From: Penelope pileata | Taxonomy: Eukaryota > Chordata > Aves > Galliformes > Cracidae | Length of the DNA: 64,000 bases | Reading direction: 5' to 3' | Assembly (NCBI GenBank): GCA_013396635.1 | Contig: WBMW01005542.1 | Span: 503,955 to 567,954 of the forward strand | Part shown: one piece after another, positions 36,101 to 49,350 of the stretch | Layout of the letters: each line of letters begins with the position of its first letter | Position numbering within the stretch: position 1 is the first letter of the stretch | Notes under the pieces: generated by a model | Database searches by the model: none | Seen by the model: only the letters and a program-made list of their open reading frames with translations | What the model was told of the DNA's origin: nothing | Translations under genes and position numbers: made by a program

Positions 36101-39060
36101 TGATAAAAATAAATGCTCCCATGGCTCATTAGTGCAAGTTATTTATGATTTTTTAGAGCTGAAACAAAAGAGTTTATGCTGGCAATATAACTTTAAATCT
36201 GATTCTTTTGCAACTGCTTTTATCTATCTATAGAATAATAATTAGAAACTTCAAACAATAGCTAAGCTATTTTATGAGAGGAAGAATGGCTTTATTCCCG
36301 GTATAAGAAACAGAGAAGCTGAGGTAGGTGAAGTGAGTCAATGTGACAATGCGATATTTTGTGATGCCCAGAACTCACTTTTGTTTTTATGTTGTAACAA
36401 AGTTTGTTTTGATGCTATGTTTGTTTTGCTGTTTTTTTTTTTTTTTCCTTATAATATAGCAGCAAAGTAATACCCGCAGGTGAATTACTTACAGATGACT
36501 TGTGAAGAAGACTTAACCTGCTGATAAAAGCAATAACATGGGTTGTTATAGATGTCATGGTGTGTGGAAGTGTGGAGTGGGAAAATAACATAGCAATGAC
36601 AAAACATGGTAGATGGTGACAAAGGGTTACTTTTAATCTAAATTTGCGCATGCATTTAAAATCTATGGATACCTTTAAGTACTTAATTGCCCGACTGCAG
36701 TGTAACATTTGTTTAGAAGCAAATAGCTGAATCAATTACTTAAATTTTAGTTTTCATTATTTAAATGTGTAAACCTTGAGAATTAACAGTAAAAAAATCC
36801 TCCAATCAGATGTTGAAATGGGAACCCAGTTTTTGGAAGCAGATAAAACAGCAAAAAAATACAATCTTGTGACTCACTGCCTCTAAGTCCAAGACAGCCT
36901 GGGTCTGCAAATCAATTTCTCCCGTCTCTTGGGTCTTCAACCACTTCTCACTGGAATGAATGAGAGCTTTCTCTCCCTCATCCCGAAGATGAACCGAATC
37001 CTTTCTATACAACATACCAGAGAAATGTAATAATAAAACCCAATAACAATAGTGATCATCGTAGGTGTATGAAAAAATTGTAGAAGATGCCCAGAACACT
37101 AAAAACTACATATTTACATGCCTTCTGTGCATCTTTAACATAGATGTAAAATTTGTGTCTGGCTGATAACCTTGGTGCCAAAATGTCACATGTTCCCGTT
37201 TTATTCTCCTTTCTTTTACAGTTGCAAAAAAAGGCATTACAATCCTCATATGTAAATTCTATAAGCTTCACTGTTCTCCTCAGGTGTGCATGCCAAGTTT
37301 TCATTATGAAGGCTCCCTGCTGTGAAAAAAAGGTACATTTTCACTTTCATGTGTCTGTTCCTTTGTGATAGAAAGGCTTGAAACATTAATGAGTAAACTA
37401 AACTAAAACTGTACAGACATTCCTGCAGGAAATTGGGTAAGCTTCTGATTCTGAGGGGAAGAAATTCAACTAGGTCAATAAAATCGTGTGATTTTGACAC
37501 TGTGAAGTCAGTTGTCACTAAGGGGTTACTCGTGCTATTTTTATTCATGTTAATGGCATTTTTATGCCCTGGTGTTTTGTTTTGAAGATTTTATCCCACT
37601 GAACCGGAAGAATTGGGAATAAAAAAAAAAAAATAAAGAAGGCCAAATGCATGGAAAAGAAAAAGAATTTCTTTATAAGTTCCTATCATCTACTGTGGAA
37701 GATAGGTATCTGTAATGACTTTTTCCTTTCTCAAACCATTCCATATCACATTGCTTTTACTTCCATTAGCAGATGTAGCATTATGGAAAAGTATGATATC
37801 TTTGTTAGACCATTATTATTCATAGCTAAAAAAAATTGTACAAAATAGGTTAAATGTGTGTGCTAGTGACTACTTATCTTTTAGTCCAGTGTATATATCA
37901 ATATACTTTAGATATAGAAAACGAAAGTAATGCTTGTTTGCTCAAGAAATGTTAATGTTTTTTAGGAAAAAAAAATATATATATCTTTTCCAAGAAGTAG
38001 AATGTAGATGTGGAAGAGCTGGTTGGAAATTTTAAAGCAAAACGAGTTTGACCTACGCTAGGGCGCAGGTCAATTAAAAAAATGTTCTCATCTTAGAAAA
38101 TACCTTTTTTTTTTGATCAAAGAAATTCCTTTGACATGAACAACCAATGGAAAAATTTATCTTTTATCTCTTGTAGAAAACATAAACTTTTATTTTTAAA
38201 TTTAGTTAAGAGAACAACTGCTTTCAAGCTAGCTCAAAAATTTTGAATTTTGTTTTTCTCAGAGGTGAAGCAGAGATCCAGGCAAAGTTTCAAGCAGGAG
38301 TTCACTGTAGACAGTTCGGACTCACCATGCACATTACAGCAGAGCACCATGAATTTATTCCAAAACATAACTCTGGGGACCCAGATTCTTCAGTCAGAAT
38401 GACAACCAGCTCTTGCCCTAAAGAAAAAAAATAAAAGATATTGCTGCATCTAAAAGATGATTCAGATTCTCAAATGTTAATGAAAATATGTATTATTAAT
38501 GTTTTGTTAAAAAAAATTCAATAGATTGTTCAATATTCAGGGCACATTAGGAAGTTATCGTTGTATTATTCTGACTGGTTTTATCTTAACTAAACCTGCA
38601 ATGGAATTATGATGTTGGCTGTTCTTTTTTTTTCACCTGGGAAGGTCTTTATGGAGCTCAGTGGGCTGGGGCTAATAAGCCCTGACCCCCTCCCACTCAG
38701 TCTGTAAAAATGCTGCTCCAAAAAGTCCATGGCCAGCCTCATGCACAACCCAAGCCTAAGGCCAACAGTCGCTCATATGTTACACAACAGTATCCTGCTA
38801 TCAGTCAGAGACACAAAGTTCTGTTGATGTCCCTCTTCATTTAAGCAGGTAAATGTGTTTGATGATGAAGGAAAAGCTGGATTGGACTTTTTCTGCTATT
38901 CCTTCCAACTGCACGTGAGGCTTCTTATTTCTACGTGGGTCTCAGGCAGCAACGTGCTTCTGCATGGAGGCACCTGATCATGGACACACAAGGATCTCTC
39001 TGATAACTCGTTTCTGTGGTGTTACAGAATCACATCTGCTAAATGGCATGATGGAACTAT
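33166..39060. other. gene-poor non-coding DNA
   Basis: AT-rich with several homopolymer runs (T runs near 36,430 and 38,105; an A run near 37,621-37,633). Chance frames do not exceed about 120 residues. No exon, RNA gene or classified repeat was recognised. Confidence 0.6.
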
Positions 39061-39290
39061 TTATGATCTCAAAGTGCTTGACAAACATTTTTGAATTACT
39101 CTCCATACCACCATAAGACAGCTAAGTTTAATTTTCCACATTTCACAGATGGAGAAAGAGAAACATAAGGGTGTTAAGTGACTTGACCAGAAACCATATA
39201 AGTCCTGGAGCTGGCAGTATAGACCCTCATGTAGGAAAGCACCGAAGCAGATGCTTAACTTCAAGTTCAGAAACATTCAATTCAAGATGA
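39061..39290 (-). mobile_element. MIR/CORE-SINE-type relic
   Basis: The plus strand shows, in order, AAAGTGCTTGACAAACATTT, ATTTTCCACATTTCACAGAT, GGAGAAAGAGAAAC, TTAAGTGACTTGACC and GGAGCTGGCAG. This is the reversed MIR pattern 'agcgctttacaaa, ccccattttacagat, gaggaaactgaggc, ttaagtgacttgccc, gtggcagagc'. It is an old element predating birds that is seldom this recognisable in bird DNA, so it may be under constraint. Confidence 0.65.
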
Positions 39291-41689
39291 ACACTTTAAC
39301 AGAAGGGCAAAATACAGCATGGAAAATTCTCCAGTCAGCTCATTGTTCAGTAGTACAAAAAGGGAATATTAGTCTTAACTAGTCATCTAACAGCTTGCAA
39401 ATAGCCACTGATATACCACACAAAAATGTTGCACTCTCTACTACCTATTCACTTTCTCCAAATAGCTTTGATGCGAGATCTGGGTCTGGTGCAGTGGTTT
39501 GAGGGAGTAGGTACTGATTCTTAAAAGATTTGGATCAATGCTTCATAAGGGAGGAGGCCACCCTTAGGTATGCATACTGCAAAAACAAAAGAACTTACAG
39601 AATTAAAAAAAAAAGTCAAGGGATGTGTTTAGGCATCCTGATAGTGATGGATAACCCCATTCCTGCTCTGCCTGCTTGCATGGTCTTCTTTGCTGGCAGA
39701 CAGCAGCATTATCAGCGCTCCAGATTCAGTTAGGATAAGCATCCTGACCTTATCAAAATCGTCATGTTTCAAAATTGCCCTGTAAGTCTCCTCAGGAGGG
39801 GTTTCATCAGATTTGAAGTAAACTGTTGCATGGGCTGGTCAGAAATACCTGAGATTAGGTATTCTCTGCCTTTGGCAAGAAGCACTAAAGAATATGAACA
39901 TTTTAAGGATATATAACTCAGACTTGCGAGCATTTAAGTAAGGGTTCTGTTCAGTCCTGGTCTGATCGTCCTTTTTGACCCTTTGTGCAGTGCCAAAATT
40001 TTCCTCAATAAATATACACATTGTTGCATGCTTTTCAATTAACATTTGTGAATTTGTGCAGGCCTGACTTACAATTATGATTCACTTCTGGACATATGAA
40101 TAGTGAAGCACATGCCTCTGTGAATCCATATGGCTCGATTCATTCTTTCCAGCAAAGGTATGGAAAAACAGATCTCCTGTTTTGACCACATTATATGCAA
40201 TGCTCTAGAGAAATTTTCTGCCACAGTCCACTCTCATGACTTGATGTCTCTTGTGGGCTGCATGTCTGTTTTTCAGGGGATGGCTCCTTGTGGTGCAGTC
40301 ACGTGGTGAGGCCCCCATCATCCCTGTCCACTGCTGCTGGCATATCAGATTATGTTGTCCATTGAGGATGACATGAGAACCACATCCAGCTTGCACCAAT
40401 CCAGCATCCCTTTAATTTACTTCTCTTCCATGGTTATCCAGAGTCTCAGTCCTCAGAGCTTGAAATCTGTATAAATGGCAGCCAAATATGGCTTCTGTGA
40501 TGTACCTGCAAGTAAATACTCCTATGTGATATTTGGACCTGCAATCACATAAATCTCAAGACAATTCAAAGCCATATGAAAAGAAGCAGGCAGGAACAGT
40601 AAAATGAGTACATATGCAATGAACAGATTTGGATTTCCTTATTGCTGCTTACTAAATGCTCTGTATTGTACCTGATATTTATTGATGTATTTATTTATTT
40701 ATTTTATTTTGTGTTGGGTACATTGAGATGGCCTCCTGAGGCCATCAGTTATTTAATATCAACACAAATTACTAGGGCAAGTGAAGCAGGGTAATTTAGG
40801 ATAATTGCTTGCTACCTGTGTTTTGGTGTATGCCATTACAAGAGCAGATCCTGTAGTACGGTGTGCTGTACCCCAGGAGTTTAAAAGCTATGTTGCAAAA
40901 ATATCTTGGGAAGGAGGATGACTATGGCAGTGGTAAGAACACAAGGTTCATTAAGTGACTAAGCTGGTTATTCTAAGCCAATAGTAAACATATTAAAACA
41001 TAAATAAACATTTCCTGTTTTTCAAAATGTATGATGGAAAACAATGCTGACTACACACTACTTCAACACATTATCTGGATTTAATATAAATGTTTTAAAA
41101 ATATGAAATTGAATAAAGACAATATGGGACTCCTACCAAAAATATTGCTCCTTTGCTAGGTCTTCTGAGGCTTTAGAATTAAAAGGCTGCTTCCATCAAG
41201 AGAATATTTTGTTTTTATAAATGTAGTTTTAAAACAACACATCTTCTATTTGTTGTGATCTTGATATGAGTTGGAAACCAGCGATAAGTACCAGCTACTT
41301 ATTTTTAGATGATAAGTAATTTTAGGAGCTAAGTGCTATTAATACAGTGCAGCATGTATTCTAACAATGTATCTGTTGATGCCTGTGATAAATTTGCAAT
41401 AACATAACACAACATTTGATGCAGTTGAGGTCTTTCCTTGTAGGTAATTCAGGTAGCTAACCAGCACTTGTTTGGAAAGGTAGAATGGTAAGGTGTTAAA
41501 CCTCCTTAATCCACATGTGTAACAAATATGTCTCCCCATATTAAAGGAAGTACCTCATCCTAGCTCATGTGAGACACTCAGAATTTTGAATGAATGAGCA
41601 TACAAAAGTAGAACGGAGTTTATTCACTCGGTTTACTTAACCACATTCTTCTCTCTTACTGCCAGCTGAAAAGTGAGTCTAATTTGCTG
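39291..41689. other. gene-poor non-coding DNA
   Basis: No gene is recognised. It includes a small perfect hairpin at 40,727-40,746 (GATGGCCTC, 2-base loop, GAGGCCATC) after a TTTA-rich stretch at about 40,680-40,710. Confidence 0.6.
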
Positions 41690-41830
41690 ATGAATATAAT
41701 TAGAAGCAAAGGATCCATTACATTAACATTAACGAGCTGCAGCAGGTCACTTGGTTATGGGCGGCACTTTGCAAAGGTTATAGTTCAGAGCAATACTGAA
41801 GTTCTGACAGTCATCTGCAAAGATTTTGTG
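41690..41830. promoter_or_regulatory. candidate conserved non-coding element
   Basis: This has TGAATATAATTAGAAGC, ATTAACATTAACGAGCTGCAG, GTTATGGGCGG and CACTTTGCAAAGGTTA (HNF4/COUP-TF or TCF-like) within 140 bases, with no repeat or frame. It is an enhancer-like texture only. Confidence 0.28.
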
Positions 41831-43018
41831 TAGTAGGCACAACAAAAAAGCACCAAATTTGGTCATAGAAATGACCAGATTTAGTGGCCCACTGCTATCT
41901 ACTCTAGTTTTAGTTCTACAGTTTCAGAGCTTAATAATTCATATTTAGCTGTTATTACAACTGAAAGCCACAAATAAAGGGCATTAACTTGGTGGTCTTG
42001 TAGTACTGAGGTGTGAGTGCAGGCTTTTCATGTCTAACATATTTTCTCAGATAAGATTCAAAGAACTCATTCCAAATTCACATTTACTTCTCCAGCACTG
42101 AGAAGAAATAATTAATGACATAGTAATAAAGCTCAAGGTAGTCAAATGTAACACATGATCTCATCTGTACTCTCAAAAGGAGTTAGGCTCGCAGAAGGAA
42201 TCTTAATATCAGAATATAAATATTGATAAACTCTAAAACGTAAAATTAGCCAAGTGAATGACTTAAAATATGGGCATTATAAAGCAAAGTCATTGCTTAT
42301 AGTATTTTCCGTGACTAAAGCCTTGAAGGTCTAGAGCTGTGTTACTGAGAGAAGCCAACTTCATATTCACATCCAGATACTTTATTCCACAAATATAATG
42401 AGAAGTCTGAACTTTGTAAAAAGCTGTCATCCAGACACATTGCAGTCTCCCAGCTGAGCCAGTCAAACGCAAGCATCCTGCCAGGGGTTCAGGACCACCA
42501 TATCCACCTGGTGTGGGGACATAGCTGGATCACAGCTGGAGGCTGGTCTGAGATACCCTGGGCAAGTGCTCAGTTCAGGTAGGGCAAACTCAGGCAATTC
42601 TTTCTGCTGATTTATGCCAGCAGAAGGGAGGAAGAAGGCAACTGGTATCTGTTACTCTAATACACCTGTTTCTGACCATGGGTTGGGCTGGAAACTTATA
42701 CTAATTGGGGGATTTCTCACTCGGGCAACTTGGTTTTATTAAATGTGCTAATCTCTAGAACAATCACAGCTATTTATAAATGTTGGGGAATAATCATTCA
42801 TGCCTTGTCCTTTTTTTTTTTCTTCAAATATCTATAGTTGTCTTCATTTTGAAAAAGTTAAATTTTATAGATGATTGACTATTTTTAGACCGTGCTTAAT
42901 GTGACTGCTTGTTTCTCTTATTTTTGATTTGTATTTGATCACCTAGGTCATGCACCTTGAGAGGACAACAAACACTTCAGAAAGGGGAATAATGGTAAAG
43001 AAGCACAAATAACCAATG
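41831..43018. other. gene-poor non-coding DNA
   Basis: AT-rich; a moderately GC-richer part at 42,430-42,700 shows no exon or repeat signature I can name. Confidence 0.5.
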
Positions 43019-43270
43019 GTGACTAAGGGACACCCTTGTTCACACACAAATGCCCTTGTTTGCACATGAATATGGGTTTTTGTATGAAAAAGACCCATTC
43101 TCTAAACATCCATGTGAAGAGAAACCCATTCAGCATGAATGTTTGTGAACACTGAATAACAAGTGGATGAACAAGCCTGAATCAAACAGCCGTTCAGACT
43201 TTGAACCAATGTTCGCAAACACTGGTTTGTATTATTCACCCCGTCCTGTGAACAGCCATCTGTTCAATAA
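43019..43270. repeat. unclassified internally repetitive segment
   Basis: Related words recur: ATGTTTGTGAACACTG (43,139-43,154) and ATGTTCGCAAACACTG (43,209-43,224) share 13 of 16 bases, and ACCCATTC occurs twice. TTGTTCAC at the left and GTGAACAG at the right are inverted. This could be a decayed DNA transposon or an old unclassified repeat; no family is assigned. Confidence 0.35.
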
Positions 43271-46200
43271 CTGATAATGGACATGGAAGTTGGGTTGTTG
43301 GGTAGATATGGCTCATCAAGGAGACAATAGCTATCTATTTGCGGTATTTCTGCTTAGCCGTTGGAGGCGTAGCCTCTGTTCCTGTTGACTTGTGATATGA
43401 GGTTTTTCTTGTCCTGTCAACATTAGGTTTTGCTTAACATATAATTTGAAATAAACTTGTGTATACATACGAACACACCTACACACATATGTATTTACAG
43501 TTGCTGTTTTTATGGAGTACTTAAAACATAAGTTTGTCAGCTACATGAGTATTTCTTTATGGATTGAGTGCTTAGCACATGTTTAAGACATAGAGTTGCA
43601 AAGTTAACTACACGTGTAGTTAAAAATCTGGTTAAGATGTCTTCCAGATTTAAGACCAAATGGATTAGCATTTTGCAGAACTACACTCATCTGCATGTGC
43701 TAGAAAATAACATTCAGTTTTCCCAGGACTATGTAACTCTAATAACCAAATCAGTATTTTCCAGATATTAGGGCAGAATTTTAAACTTTTTTTTTTTTAC
43801 CCTCTGTGTCTCAATGAAATCATCCTCACTAATATGAACTATTCCTATCCAAACGATTTTGACTTTGCTTCACTTTTTAAAAATTGTTTTTATGTGAAAA
43901 TAATTAAATACAGACAACTTGTCTGGATTGGGTGGAGCAGTATATTTATTCCAGGTACTTAAATGGGTAATGAGCCTGTTTAAATCTATAGGGAGGTTGT
44001 AATTGGTTTTGTTCTTCCTATGACACGTTGGTAGCTGTATTTCTATGCAATACATTCAGTGTAATTTATCTGAAATCTTTTCAAGTGCTTCTACTGTTTT
44101 TCTATCGCCTAAATGAAATATTTGTTTTGAGTTAGAAAGCATCAAAATAATATCTGCATTAAGTGTCAATTTATATTTTTGACTTCTGATCTCAACTTCC
44201 TGCAGTCTTGACTGTATCCTTTGTCATCCTGAGCGCAGTTAGTTCCATTGTCAGGGCAAGTACCAGAAACAGATTAAGTCTCTACCCACTAAATACATTT
44301 CCGATGAGAGTGGGGTATTCTTCCACTATGTTTTTAGCACTTGTTTAGAATGTATACTTTTTTGCTTTTTACTTTAACGCCATTGCAGCTTTCTTAACCT
44401 AAAAAAAATGCCGAAGTGCCATTCTCACAACAATTGCAATTATAAAAACAAGGATGTAATAAATTAAGATGATAGTTACACTTCATTCCCAAACTGTGCT
44501 TCTCTAGTTCTTTGATTCTTCACTTTGTCAACATAGTTATAGGCTTGCTCTAACTTGCATATCATTCAATATTTCCTCATTTCAAAGAACCAGGGAATCG
44601 GATCTCTGTGCAGAAAGTTTATTCCAACCCTCCAGTGCTATCTGCCAAGCAGTTGCTCCATCTGTGAATTACAACCTGAACATGTATGCATTATCGCACT
44701 TCAAATAGAAAAACAAAAAACAACTGATTACAACTTTAAATAAAAAGCACGAGTTTAATTTGTATTGAATTTTTAAGACCCACATCTACCATATGTATAA
44801 AAGGCATATATACATTTTCAGTTTCCTAGTGAAAATTTTAACAACAAATAAAGGGACTGACTTTGAGAATACAGTTGCAGTGTGACATTCTTTTAATGCT
44901 ATTAACTAAAACATATACAAAGATCTAACAAACAGCGTGCTAGAATGATCAGTCTAAATTGTGCTACTTTCACAGTGGACCAGAGTGCGCCCATGGCTTG
45001 TGACTACCTTGACTTTTAGAATTTACCCAGTGGAGAAGAAAGAGATAGTAGTAACTGTAGTCCTAAAGCAGTTAATCAGCTGATGGGAAGAGGAAATAGC
45101 TGATTTAGAAAAGCAAACAGTATGCAAAGGTTTGGCAATGGAGCCATTGACCAGACGATGGATGTGGAAGAAAGTCTGGAGAAGTTCTTATCGGTGGTTT
45201 AAGAAACATTTAGCATTTGATGAGAAGCAGGCTTTTCGATGCTCAGCTGTTGAAAAGGAGGTGAATGGCCGGTTTTACTTTTCCAATAAAACCCGGAAAC
45301 TGTCAAAGAAGCAAAGCTATCCTGTGAAAAATATACTTTCTACTCAATCATTTTAGTTAAATAATATTCTTAACAATTCCCACCTCAGCTTTGCAAAGCT
45401 GAGAGCTTTTTGTTAGGAATGGGATGTAGCTACCATCCATTTTCTTCAGAACAGCCTTCAGTGTTGCAGAAGCCACCTAGGTGCATGCCTTTGTGTCCAA
45501 AGCAATTGTGAGGAATGAGTATTCCCACCATATGCTGTATGTCACTGCAGTTTGGGTGTGGTAAGGCTGTAGTGGCTCTGAGAGGAGCAGAGAGCTGCGA
45601 ACGTAAGTCTGACAGTGTGTGATTTGGCTTCTTGAAAAACTAAATGGAAAGTAGGAAAGACCCTTCCTCAAGAAAACATGGATCATTTCCTTTAATAATG
45701 GCCCTGGATCTTTTCTGTGGTTTTGTCAATAAAGATGGTTTCAAAGATATGTATCAAACTGGTGCTTTTTTTACTCGCACAGCAGCTATAAAATCAAGTG
45801 ATTATGGGCAAGTCAGTATTATCCAAAGTTTGTAAAAATAAGCTTTGATTAGCCAAACTTTCAATTCCTTTATACACAGGGATGGGAAGCACACATCTTG
45901 TCCCTCATTCCCAGAACATCTCACCCAGGACACATTGCTCTGCATGGAGAAATATTCTGAAATACTTCTTTGGCCTTTTCCAGACCTGGTGCAGGGTTAA
46001 TAATATTGCCTGCGATTATGAGCTTGGCTGCACTCCACCTCATACCTTGAGTACATTACAGGGCTGTCGGAACTGCGTAGCACCCATTTCATGAAGGGAC
46101 TTGTGAGCTGGAGAGTGCACCTGAGGGGCTGGAGGTAAAACAGCAAGAGCAAGCTGCAGTTTCCTCCCCAGCACCTCTTGCAACATCTTCTTCCTCTCTA

Positions 46201-48504
46201 GCACCTTCATGCCAGTTGCTAGGATGGAGGGAAAGAAAAGGATGACCTTCACAAGATGTTTTATATGCCATTTGCCAGCTGTAAACTGCAGATTTTCTTT
46301 ACCAAGGTAAGGAAGTGATAAAGCAGCACACCCCATCACTTGCATGCATGTAGTTCCTATCACCTCAGTGCTTGGTATCATTGATTTTTAGTTCAAGAAA
46401 ACAGTTCTCACTGAAGTCTTAAGCAAATGCAATTTTGTTATAGCCAATTGGTTCAAGTATCCATCATCTTAACGGTTTATTTTATGAGGACCACAAGAGA
46501 TTGTTAGTATATCCCATCATTTGAGCTGCTGTAAGAATTACCACAATACTTGCTAATTCCTCCCTATTTAGATAAAATTTAGTGAACTGTTAAATATCTG
46601 TCCTCACTATGTGTGAATTCTCAAGCTAGGACTGTAAATTGTCTTTGTTGTCACAGCTTCTTGCATAAAGACCATTAGTCAACAAGTGTTTGCTATCTGT
46701 GTCTTTTGTTTAGGTTTGAGAAGGAACAGATTTCAAGAGAGTGACTCATTGGCATCTCCAATGTAAAAAATCACTTTGCTTTTCCTTTTACCTGCACATT
46801 GATCAAGCTCAAATACATTAGAACCAATGTCAGCTTTTCATTGACCTTAATGAGCAGAGAAAGAGACCTTAAACGCTCATATCCACAGACTAGCTAAAGA
46901 AAAACAAAGCTGATTTGTCTGTGAGTTCGTGGTGTCTGACAATAAGTTTTCCTGCCGTTGGATTTATCTATTTCTCCAGTAAAATCATTTATATTTCTGC
47001 AGGATGTTTCTTGCTAAAGAATGATAAGAAACACAGATGCAAAATGAGAGTGACAAAACAGATATTTTATGATTGATCTTTAAAATATCTTTTTTTGTCT
47101 TTTTTAAAAAATAACAAATCCACTACTAACAATAAATGTTTCTGTTCTTATTTCTGTAGTTATAATCTACTATTTTTGTTGTTTAGTTCCTAAGTCAGAT
47201 GCAAATCTCAAATTGGTCTATTTATCAGAAATTTGTTTAATAAAAGGAATATTACGCTAGATACTGAAAGTGCATTTAGTCAAATCGGGATTCTGGGATC
47301 ATCTTGACAGATGATGACAACTCCCTTCTTTACTAAATAAAACATAGGAAAATCCTTTCATTCATAATTTTGACTACAACATGTATGCATGTACATATTG
47401 GTATATATATACACCTATATATGATATAACATATTAAATATGTGCACACTGAGCTATTTAATTTCACAAACATAAATAATTAAAACCATTGTCTAAATGA
47501 TTTCCTCTATTTCCTAAATTCAGAACACTTTATTTGTTACTCTGAAATTCCTCAGTAAGTTTCAGTAAAGTTTCCATGATATGCAACTGCTGTATTGTTC
47601 CATGCTACATTCATTGGAAACACAAGGCAGAAGATCTTGGAAACACTGAGCTGCAAACATGCTCATTTTATATTTGCATGTGGTGTATCTGCCTAATAAA
47701 TATGGTCAAAATCACAGGGGATAATCTAAAGCTGCTGCCAGCTCCTGGTAGGAGAGATTATGTGTACAAGTCTTAGGTGCTGAGGAAAAGATTTTGCATA
47801 TGAAATCCCAGCAGCCCACACTCTAGGAGAAAAATACTGTCCTTAAGGACGTATGAATGTTTTTATACCTTCCAGATTCTCTAACTGGTTCTCCCTAACT
47901 CTTCCTCTCCTTCCCAAACCTCCAGAGGATGAAAGTTTCTCTTGGTTTCTCTGCAGTATCATTTTATCAAAAATACAGCTTTTCTTTGACATTTCCTTGT
48001 TTCCTTTCCCCAGATGATCATAGGGCACCCATGAATGTTGCTAATACATCAGGGGTGGGATTATTTCTTTGAATCCTTTCTGAAAGCTGAGAGGAATGCT
48101 CCTACTACTCCCACTTTTGACAATCTTTCTTTCTGAATGGGAGAATTTAAGTCTTCATCTCTTAGAACAGAAGCAAGCAACACCTCTTTTGCTTACATTG
48201 TCTCCTCCCAATTCCTTATTACTGCTAAATGTTGTTTTCATTTGACTGGCCAAGGACATGGCTACTCATAGAGCTGAAGACATGGTGGTGAGGTAGCTGA
48301 AATTCAGGGTCAAACCTGCCCTTCTAGAACAAAAAAATATCTTTGGGTGTGTTCAGCACTAATTGTACATGTTCAGATCCTAAATCATTTTAACTCTCAA
48401 GCTATCAAAGAGTAAATGGTAGTTTTATGTCAATGTTAATGTAAATTACAATATAGCTTTTACTTATTCTCTTTTTATGATTTTTTGAATAGAAACTGAG
48501 TATG
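43271..48504. other. gene-poor non-coding DNA
   Basis: AT-rich with stops in all frames. At 45,122-45,202 a 26-codon ATG frame, and at 45,132-45,356 an overlapping 74-codon frame, are both open on the plus strand, but no family is recognised. No classified repeats or RNAs were seen. Confidence 0.55.
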
Positions 48505-48512
48505 CTTTAGTG
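48505..48512. repeat. 8-bp target-site duplication, left copy
   Basis: CTTTAGTG directly precedes the left transposon end and matches CTTTAATG after the right end at 7 of 8 positions. An 8-bp duplication is the hallmark of hAT transposition. Confidence 0.75.
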
Positions 48513-48856
48513 CATGAGTGTCCAACCTTTTGGCTTGCCTGAGCTGCACTGAGTGCAGAGGAATGATCTCAGGCCTCATGTAAAATATAAGATTGTTAAT
48601 GTATATAATAACAAAACTTTTTTTCCCCCTATATTTTTTATTAAAACACTTTGAAAAGAGAGCAAAGAAAACATAAAACTAGTGGGATATTTGACCTTGC
48701 TTTGGTGAAACTAGTGCATGAATGTCTGGGTCGATGGAAGTGGTTGCAATTCTTAGTGAGCTCTCAAGGTGGTCATCAGAGATTTTTGAGGAAATACGAC
48801 TTTGGAATCCGCCTTTGTGACGCGGTGGCTGTATCACAGTGGTCAGAATGTTGGCA

Positions 48857-48966
48857 GTGTCACAGGGGTGTTTGTGACACAGCTGGCTCAGGGAGAGTAT
48901 AAAAAGGGCTGCACTGGTCAGCCAATACAGTCTGGAAGAGAGCAGGAGGATGAGCAAAGGCTGAGG
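48857..48966 (+). promoter_or_regulatory. TATA promoter-like segment inside the hAT element
   Basis: An 8-bp inverted repeat GTGTCACA/TGTGACAC (48,857-48,880) precedes TATAAAAAG (48,898-48,906). A start about 30 bases downstream would give an RNA containing GAG|GTGAGA, a good splice donor at 48,965/48,966. It could be the relic promoter of the transposon's ancestor or an exapted lncRNA promoter. No coding frame of note follows: the ATG at 48,949 stops after four codons. Confidence 0.4.
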
Positions 48967-49336
48967 TGAGAGGGAAGGAAGAAGGGCATGGAAGTGAAGG
49001 GCTGGGCCCTGGGCAGGGATGGCCTGTGATGCAACAGTTTGTGTTCACTCCTCCTTTGTCTTTAAGGCACAAAGGCCCTGAGGAGAACAGGATCAGACCA
49101 TGGAATCCTCCTGTCCTCAGCCACTGAACTAGAAAGATGTTCCACCTTCTACAAGGACATCAATACAGAGCTAAGTAGTCAAACCAACAGCAGCTGGCAG
49201 TGCTTTTGAGCATCAGCTCCTGGCACCCTCCCCAGTGATGTGCCCATGTCACACTGGGGTTGGTGGTTGGTTTGGTTGTTGCTGAGCAATGGGTTGCTGA
49301 CTGGGGCAGGGCTGGGCCGCTCAGTGGGGCAGAGCC

Positions 49337-49350
49337 GTTGCCATGACAAC
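49337..49350. promoter_or_regulatory. RFX X-box-like site
   Basis: GTTGCCATGACAAC differs by one base from the palindromic X-box GTTGCCATGGCAAC bound by RFX factors. A second looser copy, GTTGCTGAGCAAT, lies at 49,278-49,290. Both are within the hAT-like element. Confidence 0.5.

Noticed and set aside
43139..43224. CRISPR-like or tandem array
   Set aside because: Only two imperfect copies without regular spacers, in a vertebrate genome.
48949..48963. Coding start inside the hAT promoter-like segment
   Set aside because: The ATG is followed by a stop after four codons; no transposase frame exists.
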